Source of the DNA: CAZXNF01 sp050741255
GTDB taxonomy: Bacteria; Pseudomonadota; Gammaproteobacteria; Burkholderiales; SG8-41
Direction: 5' to 3'
Assembly (NCBI GenBank): GCA_050741255.1
Contig: JBOIEQ010000001.1
Coordinates: forward strand, 36,073 to 100,072
Length of the DNA stretch: 64,000 nt
Part shown: positions 1-7,579 of the stretch, one piece after another
Numbering within the stretch: position 1 is the stretch's first letter
Layout of the letters: every line of letters begins with the position of its first letter
The notes under the pieces: generated by a model
Databases searched by the model: none
Told to the model about the DNA's origin: nothing
Seen by the model: only the letters and a program-made list of their open reading frames with translations
Translations under genes and position numbers: made by a program

Positions 1-954
1 GCCCGGCACGCGGCGGAAATAGTTGAGCAGGTGGCGCGTGTCGGACACCAGATGGCCCTGCGGCAGCAATGTGCGCCACGCTGACTCGGGCAGCGGCGCC
101 GTTGTGACCACGGAAGTCGAGACCGGCACCACGCGCCGCCCGAGATCGGTGCCGAAGCCGTGCAGCGCGGTGTAGGCGTTGGTTCCGATCAATACCTGCT
201 TCGCGCGGACGTTGCCGCCCGCCGTGTCCAGCGTCACGCTGCTGCTGTCTTCGGTCAGCGCCCGCACCGGCGTCGCGGCATACAGCGGCACGCCCTTGCG
301 CCGCAGGCCAACGGCCAGGCCGCGCGCGTAATCGAGTGGATGGATGCCGGCGGCGCGCGGATCGAGGTAACCGCCGAGGTAATCCGCGGTGCCGCACAAG
401 GCGGCCGTGTCCGCGGCGTCGAGCAGGCGCGGCGTGCGATCGCCTGCGACAGCGGCCAGCCACTGCGCATCGGCTGCCAGCATGTTCAGTGCCTTCCGGC
501 CGTTGGCAGCCGTCAGGTGGCCGTAGCGCTTGAAGCCGCAGGCAATGCCGAGTTCGGCGACCGTCGCCTCCAGCGTGTCCACGGCTTCCAGCAACAACCC
601 GTGCAGACGCAAGGCGGTGTCCTGGCCGTAGCGCGTACCCAGCGCAGCCCAGGGCTTCTTGTAGCGCAGCACCGCCATGCCGCCGTTGCGCCCGCTCGCG
701 CCCCAGCCAATGTCGTTCGCTTCCAGCACGACGCAGGCCACGCCCGCGAGGGACAGGTGGTGGGCGGCGGCAAGTCCGGTGAAACCGCCGCCGATGATCG
801 CAACCTCGGTCTGTACGTCGCTGGCGAGGCGGGGCAGTTCCAGCGGTGGTTGTTCCGCCGTGGTCAGCCAGACCGAATGCGGATGGGCTTGAGGGGCGTA
901 AGTGTTCGCAGCGTTCGCGGAACCGGCCGCGCCTGCGACGGGCTCACGCCACAT
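1..954 (-). CDS. FAD-dependent oxidoreductase of the DAO family (3' end beyond window)
   Basis: The first 318 codons of a glycine/D-amino-acid oxidase-like flavoprotein are visible; the gene runs off the left edge. The N-terminus has a PuuB-like lead (near VWLTTAEQPP), then the Rossmann FAD-binding motif VAIIGGGFTGLAAA, the acidic end of the second strand (VLEAND) and the DAO-family stretch GWGASGRNGG. The ATG at 954 overlaps the hyuB stop by 11 bases, so it is probably translated as the third gene of the hyuAB operon. Relatives oxidise amines such as gamma-glutamylputrescine or amino acids to imines; the substrate cannot be read here. The hydantoinase neighbours suggest amino-acid-derived or N-substituted compounds, which is inference. 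Confidence 0.85.
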   Translation of the reverse strand, partial: MWREPVAGAAGSANAANTYAPQAHPHSVWLTTAEQPPLELPRLASDVQTEVAIIGGGFTGLAAAHHLSLAGVACVVLEANDIGWGASGRNGGMAVLRYKKPWAALGTRYGQDTALRLHGLLLEAVDTLEATVAELGIACGFKRYGHLTAANGRKALNMLAADAQWLAAVAGDRTPRLLDAADTAALCGTADYLGGYLDPRAAGIHPLDYARGLAVGLRRKGVPLYAATPVRALTEDSSSVTLDTAGGNVRAKQVLIGTNAYTALHGFGTDLGRRVVPVSTSVVTTAPLPESAWRTLLPQGHLVSDTRHLLNYFRRVPG

Positions 955-2626
955 CGTGACCGTATGCCTCGCGTGCCGCGCCGGCGCTGACTTTGCCGTC
1001 CGCCACGTCGTCCGCAACTCGCGTGCGGCGGCGCGGATCGCCATAACCACCGCCACCGGGCGTCTCCACGATCACGCGGTCGCCCTTGTTCAGCACCGTC
1101 AGCGCTTTCGACGGAATGATCTCTTCGCGGCCGTCGAAGCGACGGATCACCGATCGCGCGGATGCGCCCGGTTGGCCGCCGCCGAGCCCCTGCGCGGCGC
1201 TGAAATGACGCTCGCCACGGTGCGTGAAGGTCACGCCGTCGGCGAGGATTTCGTACTCGCGCACCACGCCCAGCCCGCCGCGGAACTCGCCCGCGCCGCC
1301 GGAATCCTTGCGCAATGCCACCCGGTGCAGCCGGATCGGCGCTTCCATCTCCAGCGCTTCCGCCGGCAGGTTCATGCAGTTGCTCGCATCCGTGTCGACC
1401 ACGTCCACGCCATCGTGCCCCGCCGCGGCACCACTGCCGCCGGCGATCAGTTCGCCGCAGATGTAGCGCTCACCGTTCGCGCGGAACCCGCCGAAGGCCA
1501 CGATCAGCAGCGTCCCCGCCGCCGGCGCCGCCACCCGGTCCGGCAGCACTTGCGCCAGCGCGCTCACCATCGAGGTGGCCACGCGCTTGATGGTCGAGGT
1601 ACGGGCGTTGACGGGCGCCGGCTCGATGGGGTTCACCAGCGATCCCGTGGGCAGATTCAGCGAGACCGGACGGAAGCAGCCCCCGTTGGTGGGAATCGTC
1701 GGGTCCGTCAGCACGCGCACGGCGTAATAGGCCGCTGCACGCGAGCCCGACGGCACGCAGTTCATCGGGCCCTTCACCTGCTTCGACGTACCCGTCAGGT
1801 CGAAGGCAATCGTGCCGTCCCGGATGGTGACGGCGACTTCGATGCGCAGCGGGGTGTCGAGGTCGATGCCGTCGTTGTCCATCACGTCGACGTAACGGTA
1901 CGTGCCGGCAGGGATTTTCCGCAACGCCTCGCGCGTCATGATTTCCGAGCGGTCGAGCAGTTCTTCAAATACCGCGGTCAGCAGTTCGCCACCGTAGCTG
2001 TCGGCCAGCGCCTGCAGCCGGCGCGCGCCGACGTTGCAGGCGGCAAGCTGCGCATTGAGGTCGCCCAGCAGCGTGTCCGGCAGGCGCGAGTTCTGGCGCA
2101 GGATCGCGACCATCGTTTCGTTGTATTCGCCCGCCTCGCGGAACTTCAACGGCGGGATGCGCAAGCCTTCCTGGAAGATCTCGGTCGAATTCGGCGGCAG
2201 CGAGCCGGGCGAATAGCCGCCGACGTCGCCGTGGTGCGTCATCGTCGCCGACATCGCGATGATGCGGCCGCGGTGGAAGATCGGCGTCATGATCGCGATG
2301 TCCGGCAGGTGCGTGCCGCCGCAATACGGGTCGTTGAGGATGAACGCGTCGCCCTCCTGCATTGTGTCCAGCGGGTACTTGCGCACCATCGCCTCGATGG
2401 TCGGAATCAGCGTCGCCAGGTGCACGGGAATCGCGCAGGCCTGGGCCAGGGTTTCGCCCTTGGCGGTAAAGAGGCTCGCGGACGTGTCCAACCCTTCCTT
2501 GACGATGGGCGAAAACGAGCTCTTCAGCAGCGTCAGCTCCATCTCGTTGGCGATGCCTTCCAGCTTGTTGCGGATGACCTCCGCGGTGATCGGGTCGACC
2601 ACCTCATTGCGTGCCGCGCGGTTCAT
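944..2626 (-). CDS. hyuB: Hydantoinase B/oxoprolinase family subunit
   Basis: A 560-residue protein of the HyuB (hydantoinase_B) family, which with HyuA forms ATP-dependent cyclic-amide hydrolases (N-methylhydantoinase, 5-oxoprolinase) or related acetone/acetophenone carboxylases. The sequence shows DPITAEVIRNKLEGIANEME near the N-terminus, YCGGTHLPD at about residues 101-109, HHGDVGG at about 131-137 and a glycine-rich C-terminal TPGGGGYGDP. The start at 2626 overlaps the hyuA stop as ATGA, which is why I reject a longer in-frame start within hyuA. Cytosolic. The exact ring substrate is unknown. It is translationally coupled on both sides, to hyuA and to the downstream flavoprotein. Confidence 0.92.
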   Translation of the reverse strand: MNRAARNEVVDPITAEVIRNKLEGIANEMELTLLKSSFSPIVKEGLDTSASLFTAKGETLAQACAIPVHLATLIPTIEAMVRKYPLDTMQEGDAFILNDPYCGGTHLPDIAIMTPIFHRGRIIAMSATMTHHGDVGGYSPGSLPPNSTEIFQEGLRIPPLKFREAGEYNETMVAILRQNSRLPDTLLGDLNAQLAACNVGARRLQALADSYGGELLTAVFEELLDRSEIMTREALRKIPAGTYRYVDVMDNDGIDLDTPLRIEVAVTIRDGTIAFDLTGTSKQVKGPMNCVPSGSRAAAYYAVRVLTDPTIPTNGGCFRPVSLNLPTGSLVNPIEPAPVNARTSTIKRVATSMVSALAQVLPDRVAAPAAGTLLIVAFGGFRANGERYICGELIAGGSGAAAGHDGVDVVDTDASNCMNLPAEALEMEAPIRLHRVALRKDSGGAGEFRGGLGVVREYEILADGVTFTHRGERHFSAAQGLGGGQPGASARSVIRRFDGREEIIPSKALTVLNKGDRVIVETPGGGGYGDPRRRTRVADDVADGKVSAGAAREAYGHDVA

Positions 2627-4728
2627 GCCGGCTCCTTCTTGTCGAACGTCAGCATCAGCGTCCCGGCGGCATCCACGTCGCCCCGCCAGCCGGGTTCGAC
2701 GACCGTGGTGGTGTCGGCCTGCTCGACGATCGCCGGGCCGTGGAAGCGCGTGCCGGGCTGCAGGCGGTTGCGCTCGTAGACCGTCGCCAGCACGAATTCC
2801 GGCGACTGTTCGGTCAGGATGCGGCGATGTCCCTTGACCGGATCGCCCGGCGCCGGCACGTAGCGATCGTGCGCGCCCGCCGCGGACGGATCGGCGGCGG
2901 CCTGGTGCACCGTCCGCAGGTTCACGAACTTGACGGCGCCTTCGACGCTGTGTCCGTAGACCCGGTTGTGCGCGGCGTAGAAATCGCGCCGCAGTTGCGC
3001 GATGACATCGGCCGCCGTCAGCGCCACCGGCACTTCCAGGTGATAGGACTGGCCGACGTAGCAGACATCGGCCAGGTACTGGACGTCGACGGTGCCGGGT
3101 GCGACGCCCTCGATCTGCATCAGCTCGCGGCACTGCGCGTCGAGCTTCGCGTAATCGCGTACCAGGTCCTCGCGGGTCACGACATCGAGGGTGGCATGCA
3201 GCGCGGTGGCCGCTTCGTGCTCGACCGGCGCGGCCAGCAGCCCCGCCGCCGACAGGACGCCGGGATGCAAGGGCACGATGATCTGGCGCATGCCCAGCTC
3301 GCGAGCGAGCGCGCAGGCGTGCACCGGCCCGCCGCCGCCCAGCGGCACCAGTGCAAACTGGCGCGGATCAACCCCGCGCTTCACCGACACGAAGCGGATG
3401 CCCTCCGCCATGTTGGCGTTGACGACGCGGTGAATGCCCAGCGCGGCCTGCGCGACGGGCATGCCCAGCGGCCCGGCGATCACGCGTTCAACGGCCTCGT
3501 GCGCCAGCGCGGGCTGCAGCTTGAGCGAACCGGCCGCAAAGTACTCGGGGTCAAGATAGCCCAGCACGATCGACGCATCGGTCACCGTGGGTTCGCGCCC
3601 GCCCCGGCCGTAGCAGGCAGGCCCCGGCTCCGAGCCCGCCGATGCGGGCCCCACGCGCAACGACTTCGCGCCGTCGAGCCACGCGAGGCTGCCGCCGCCC
3701 GCGCCGATGGCGTTCACATCCACCATGGGCACGCGCACGGCGTAGCCGTCGAGGTTGCCTTCGTCGGCGATCAGCGGCTTGCCCGCCGAGACGAGCGCGA
3801 TGTCCGCGCTGGTGCCGCCGATGTCGATGGTGATGAGATCGTGCGCATCAGCCAGCGCGCCGGCCATGCGTCCGCCGATGACGCCGGCGGCGGGGCCGGA
3901 CAGGAACAAGCGTACCGGGCGCCGCCGCGCGATGCGCGAGGAGGCCACACCGCCGCGGGACTGCATGATCTGCAGGGCGGAGCCGACCTTCTGCGCGGCG
4001 AGATCGCCCTCCATGTTCTCGAGATAGCGGTCGATCACGGGTTTCACGTAGGCGTCGAAGGCGGTGATGCAGGTGCGTTCGTACTCGCGAAAGGCAGGAT
4101 CGACCTCGGACGACAGCGACACCATCAGCGCGGGGTGCCGCTCGCGGATGATCTCCGCCACGCGCCGCTCGTGCGCCGGGTTCAGGTAGGAAAACAGGAA
4201 CGACACCGCGATCGCCTTGATGTCCTGCGCGGCCAGTTCGTCGACCGCGCGGGCCACCGCGGCTTCGTCCAGCGGCGTCAACACCTCGCCGGCGGCCGAT
4301 ACGCGCTCCGGCACTTCGCGGCGCAGGCGGCCCGGAGCGAGAAACACCGGTGTTTCCGGTGCGAGGATGGCCCGATAGACCGCGTGCCGGTTCTGGCGGC
4401 CGATCTCGAGCAGATCCCTGAAGCCTTCCGTCGTGATCAGGCCGATGCGCGCGCCCTTGCGTTCGAGTACCGCGTTGGTCGCCACGGTGGTGCCGTGCAC
4501 GAAACGCTGGATGTGCTCCGGGGCCACGCCCCAGTGTTCCGCCATGTGCCGCACGGCATGCAGCACGCCCGCGCTCGGATTGGCGCGTGTCGTCGGAATC
4601 TTGACCAGTTTCAGTTCGCCACTGCTGTTGCGGCAGACGACGTCGGTAAACGTGCCGCCGATGTCGACGCCGACTGAGAAACGGGCGGCGGCGGCATCGA
4701 AGCGGGCGGAAGCAGGCGTGGCGCTCAT
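2623..4728 (-). CDS. hyuA: Hydantoinase A/oxoprolinase family ATPase subunit
   Basis: A 701-residue HyuA-type subunit. It carries an ASKHA-like phosphate motif GVDIGGTFTDV at residues 20-30, HGTTVATNA at 79-87, MQSRGG at 255-260, SGPAAGV at 277-283 and a second nucleotide motif DIGGTSAD at 302-309. In the family this subunit binds ATP and activates the cyclic amide, while HyuB completes the active site. It is the first gene of a hyuA-hyuB-flavoprotein operon and has a sigma70-like promoter about 30 bases upstream. Alternatives within the family are acetone-carboxylase-like or caprolactamase-like activities; the sequence alone cannot decide. Confidence 0.92.
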   Translation of the reverse strand: MSATPASARFDAAAARFSVGVDIGGTFTDVVCRNSSGELKLVKIPTTRANPSAGVLHAVRHMAEHWGVAPEHIQRFVHGTTVATNAVLERKGARIGLITTEGFRDLLEIGRQNRHAVYRAILAPETPVFLAPGRLRREVPERVSAAGEVLTPLDEAAVARAVDELAAQDIKAIAVSFLFSYLNPAHERRVAEIIRERHPALMVSLSSEVDPAFREYERTCITAFDAYVKPVIDRYLENMEGDLAAQKVGSALQIMQSRGGVASSRIARRRPVRLFLSGPAAGVIGGRMAGALADAHDLITIDIGGTSADIALVSAGKPLIADEGNLDGYAVRVPMVDVNAIGAGGGSLAWLDGAKSLRVGPASAGSEPGPACYGRGGREPTVTDASIVLGYLDPEYFAAGSLKLQPALAHEAVERVIAGPLGMPVAQAALGIHRVVNANMAEGIRFVSVKRGVDPRQFALVPLGGGGPVHACALARELGMRQIIVPLHPGVLSAAGLLAAPVEHEAATALHATLDVVTREDLVRDYAKLDAQCRELMQIEGVAPGTVDVQYLADVCYVGQSYHLEVPVALTAADVIAQLRRDFYAAHNRVYGHSVEGAVKFVNLRTVHQAAADPSAAGAHDRYVPAPGDPVKGHRRILTEQSPEFVLATVYERNRLQPGTRFHGPAIVEQADTTTVVEPGWRGDVDAAGTLMLTFDKKEPA

Positions 4729-4757
4729 GAAAACTCTGCGATTTGTGAAAGGTTGGC

Positions 4758-4786
4758 ACTATAGGCAATCGGGCCGCCGGAAACAA
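4758..4786 (-). promoter_or_regulatory. Sigma70-like promoter of the hyuAB operon
   Basis: On the minus strand TTGTTT and TATAGT are separated by exactly 17 bases, with the -10 box 30 bases before the hyuA ATG. The rest of the divergent gap 4729-5053 holds no credible gene; two CTAAAAT motifs on the plus strand (around 4914 and 4957) could be -10 boxes for the oxidoreductase gene but have no matching -35. Confidence 0.55.
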
Positions 4787-5053
4787 CGCACCGCGCGGTT
4801 CGGGTCCGGCGCGCCCCGCGCTGGCGCATCGCCGCCCGCGCACGCTCGCAAGCGGTGCGCGGGTTTGTAGGAGAAAAAAACCGCGCTGACCGGCGCACGG
4901 CGCCGGCCACCGCACTAAAATCGGGACTCGCTGAAATCATGCGCCGGTGATCGCGGCTAAAATCCCGGCAGGGTGCGCGTTCGCTGGTTTACCGCGCGCC
5001 TGGCCGCACCCGCGCCCCTTCACCACCATTTTCCTCCGGATAACCCATTCGCA

Positions 5054-6187
5054 ATGATCAACGCCGCCATCGTCGGACTCGGCCGCTGGGGCCAGAACCT
5101 CGTCAACAGCATCCAGGGCAAAAGCGACAAGATCCGCGTCGTGCTGGGCGTCGCCCGCACGCCCGCCAAGACCGAAGCCTACGCCCGAGACAAGGGTTTC
5201 CCTCTCGTGGACAGCCTGGAAAAGGCGCTGGCCGACCCGAACGTGCAGGCCGTCATCCTGGCCACCCCGCACAGCACGCACGCCGCACAGATCGTCGCCG
5301 CGGCGAAGGCCGGCAAACATGTGTTCACGGAAAAACCTTTCACCCTGACCGCGGCGTCCGCTACGGAAGCCGTGGCGGCATGCAAGAAAGCCGGCGTAAC
5401 GCTCGCTGTCGGCTTCAACTGGCGCTTCCAGCCCGCGCTGCAGGCGATGAAACGCATGCTCGATGACGGCACGCTCGGCACGCTGCTGCACGTGGAAGGC
5501 AACTTCAACGGACCGAGCGTCTACCGCGTGCCCAAGGACCACTGGCGGCAGAAACGGGATGAAGGCCCCGCAGGCGGCATGACCGGCCGCGGCGTGCACG
5601 TGGTCGACGCCTTCCAGTATCTCGCCGGGCCGGTCGCCACGGTGCACGCGCAGAGTTTTCGCCGCGCGCTGGATTACGGCACGGACGACACGACCTCGAT
5701 GCTGCTGCGCTTCGAGAGCGGCGCCACCGGCTACCTCAGCACGGTGATCGCCACCGCCGAAACCTGGCGCATGCAGATCCTCGGCACCAAGGGCTGGGCC
5801 GCCGTCGGCGATGTCGAACACCTGACGACCTGGCAACTGCAGGTATGCACCTACGACCCGGCGCATCCCTACGTGCACGTGAAACCGCAGACGGTGACCT
5901 TCCCGGACACCAGCACCGAGCGCGCGGAACTGGAGCACTTCGCCGACGCCGTCGCGGCGCGCAAGCCGCTCGCGGTGCCTGGCGGCGACGAAATCCACGG
6001 CGTGGCGATCCTCGAGGCCGTTCTGGCGTCGGCGAAGGCTGGCGCCACGGTGAAAGTCGGCGCAGGCGCACCCGCACGAACCAACACCGCGCACACTACC
6101 CGCCTTGCGGGCAGCGTGCGCGCAGCCGCGCCGAAACGGAAGATGCCTGCCAAAAAGACCGCCAAACGCCCCGTCAGTAAAAAGTAA
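5054..6187 (+). CDS. Gfo/Idh/MocA-family NAD(P)-dependent oxidoreductase
   Basis: A 377-residue protein with an N-terminal Rossmann fold (VGLGRWG, residues 7-13) and the family catalytic stretch EKPFTLT at about 93-99, followed by the alpha/beta C-terminal domain. Members oxidise or reduce sugars, inositols and related polyols or keto acids; the substrate is not predictable. I chose the ATG at 5054 because the Rossmann strand begins at once, whereas an in-frame upstream extension to 4973 is not family-like. The last 20 or so residues are rich in Lys and Arg (KKTAKRPVSKK), an unusual basic tail. It lies 12 bases before the Bug-family gene and is probably co-transcribed with it. Confidence 0.88.
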   Translation: MINAAIVGLGRWGQNLVNSIQGKSDKIRVVLGVARTPAKTEAYARDKGFPLVDSLEKALADPNVQAVILATPHSTHAAQIVAAAKAGKHVFTEKPFTLTAASATEAVAACKKAGVTLAVGFNWRFQPALQAMKRMLDDGTLGTLLHVEGNFNGPSVYRVPKDHWRQKRDEGPAGGMTGRGVHVVDAFQYLAGPVATVHAQSFRRALDYGTDDTTSMLLRFESGATGYLSTVIATAETWRMQILGTKGWAAVGDVEHLTTWQLQVCTYDPAHPYVHVKPQTVTFPDTSTERAELEHFADAVAARKPLAVPGGDEIHGVAILEAVLASAKAGATVKVGAGAPARTNTAHTTRLAGSVRAAAPKRKMPAKKTAKRPVSKK

Positions 6188-6199
6188 CCGGGAGACCCC

Positions 6200-7165
6200 A
6201 TGTCCCTGCTTCGACTCGCCACCGCCGTTCTCGCCTGCGCCGCCAGCACGACCGCCGCGGCCCAAAGCTACCCCGCCAAACCGGTCCGCATGATCGTCCC
6301 CTTCCCCGCGGGCGGCGCCACCGACATCATCGGCCGCATCGCGGCGCAGAAACTCGCCGAGGCGATGGGCCAGCAATTCGTGGTGGACAACCGGGGCGGC
6401 GCCGGCGGAACCATCGGCACCGAGATCGCGGCCAGGGCGGTGCCTGACGGCTACGTCCTCATCACCGGCACCAGCAGCACGCACTCGATTGCGCCGGGCC
6501 TGTATCCCAAGCTCCCGTACGACCCGGTGAAGGACTTCGCGCCCATTTCGCTGTTGTGCACGGCGACCATCCTGCTCGCGGCGCATCCGTCGGTACCCGC
6601 GAAGAACGTCCGGGAACTGATCGCGTTGGCCAAGGCGCGCCCGGACCAGCTCTCCTTCGCCTCCACCGGCAACGGCGGCATTTCGCATCTCGTGGGCGAA
6701 CAGTTCAAATCCATGACCGGCGTGCAGCTCGTGCACGTGCCCTACAAGGGCGACGCGCCCGCGCTGATCGACCTCGCCGCCGGGCAGGTGTCGATCATGT
6801 TCGGCACCGCGGTCGCCTTCATCCCCTACGTGAAGTCCGGCAAGCTGAAGGCGCTGGCGGTAACCAATCCCGAGCGCTCCCCCATCGTGCCGGACGTGCC
6901 CACCGTCAGCGAATCCGGTCTGAAGGGCTTCGAGGCGGTGCAGTGGTTCGGCCTCTTCGCGCCGGCCGGTACGCCGAAGGACATCGTCACGCGCCTGCAT
7001 GCCGAGACGGTGAAATTCCTGCGTCAGCCGGACGTGCGTGAAAAGATGACCGGGCTCGGCACCGATATTGTCGGCAACACTCCGGAGGCCTTCGCGGCAT
7101 TCCAGAAGGCGGAGATCGCCAAGTGGGCGAAAATCATCCAGCAATCGGGCGCACGGATCGAATAA
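6200..7165 (+). CDS. Bug/TctC-family tripartite tricarboxylate transporter substrate-binding protein
   Basis: A 321-residue secreted protein. A signal peptide of about 22 residues ends near STTAAAQS, followed by the Bug signature YPAKPVRMIVPFPAGGATD and later NRGGAGGTIG and PYKGDAPAL. Bug proteins bind carboxylates or small amphipathic ligands in the periplasm and are greatly expanded in Burkholderiales. No TctA/TctB membrane genes are next to it, so it is an orphan receptor, as many are. GGGAG lies 5 bases upstream of the start. It follows the Gfo/Idh gene closely and may sense or deliver the same substrate (inference). Confidence 0.92.
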   Translation: MSLLRLATAVLACAASTTAAAQSYPAKPVRMIVPFPAGGATDIIGRIAAQKLAEAMGQQFVVDNRGGAGGTIGTEIAARAVPDGYVLITGTSSTHSIAPGLYPKLPYDPVKDFAPISLLCTATILLAAHPSVPAKNVRELIALAKARPDQLSFASTGNGGISHLVGEQFKSMTGVQLVHVPYKGDAPALIDLAAGQVSIMFGTAVAFIPYVKSGKLKALAVTNPERSPIVPDVPTVSESGLKGFEAVQWFGLFAPAGTPKDIVTRLHAETVKFLRQPDVREKMTGLGTDIVGNTPEAFAAFQKAEIAKWAKIIQQSGARIE

Positions 7166-7166
7166 A

Positions 7167-7194
7167 GAACACTGAACACGGAACACGCAACATG
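7167..7194 (+). repeat. Four tandem 7-base units spanning the start codon of the Hfq-like gene
   Basis: Units GAACACT, GAACACG, GAACACG and CAACATG follow one another without gaps, beginning 2 bases after the tctC-like stop codon and ending with the ATG of the next gene. This is one arm of the period-7 type seen elsewhere in the window, here without a complementary second arm. It occupies the place where a ribosome-binding site would be expected. Confidence 0.6.
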
Positions 7195-7542
7195 AACGCG
7201 GAAAAAGCATCACCCCGCCCCAAGCCCGCTGCGTCGAAACGCGCACGCGCAACCCCGCAACCGACCGAGAGCCGTTTTCTCGCGCAGTGGCAAAACGAGA
7301 AAAAGACGGTGGAGATCTACCTGATCAACGGCGTCCGGATCGAGGGACGGATCGTGTCCTTCGACCCGCAGGTCGTGCTGGTCGAGAGCGGGACCACCGA
7401 CAAGGTCTACAAGACCGCCATCTCGACCATCCAGGAAGCAAAAAAACGCACTGCCCCCCGTGTCGCCAAGCCGGCGGCAGGCGCGCCTGCGCGCACACCG
7501 ACCGTTGTCGTCAAGCGGGTCCGGCGCGCCCCGCCGCGGTAA
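7192..7542 (+). CDS. Divergent Hfq-like Sm protein with extended tails
   Basis: A 116-residue protein whose centre (about 28-82) is an Hfq-type Sm fold: FLAQWQNEKKTVEIYLINGV matches the Hfq helix and Sm1, and SFDPQVVLV then VYKTAISTI match Sm2. Hfq binds sRNAs and mRNAs as a hexamer. Against E. coli Hfq, Tyr25 and the YK of YKH are kept, but positions equivalent to Gln8, Arg16, Arg17, Phe42 and His57 are Glu, Gln, Asn, Gln and Thr, so the proximal and rim RNA contacts differ. The N-tail (about 27 residues) and C-tail (about 34) are rich in Lys, Arg, Pro and Ala. The start at 7192 excludes a run-in from tctC. It is probably an Hfq paralogue rather than the housekeeping copy. Confidence 0.75.
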   Translation: MNAEKASPRPKPAASKRARATPQPTESRFLAQWQNEKKTVEIYLINGVRIEGRIVSFDPQVVLVESGTTDKVYKTAISTIQEAKKRTAPRVAKPAAGAPARTPTVVVKRVRRAPPR

Positions 7543-7579
7543 CGTCCCTGCCTGCCGGACATTCCGTCCCGGCCATCCC

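Noticed and set aside
902..4677. Long open frames on the plus strand opposite hyuA and hyuB (600-700 residues)
   Set aside because: Arg/His/Gln/Ala-rich translations with no family signature; they are antisense shadows of GC-rich genes. The same holds for the long frames opposite lon, clpX, livK, fadE and others.
7123..7191. Longer Hfq-like protein starting inside the tctC-like gene
   Set aside because: The extra residues come from the out-of-frame end of the upstream gene and the 7-base repeat; the ATG at 7192 gives a normal start.
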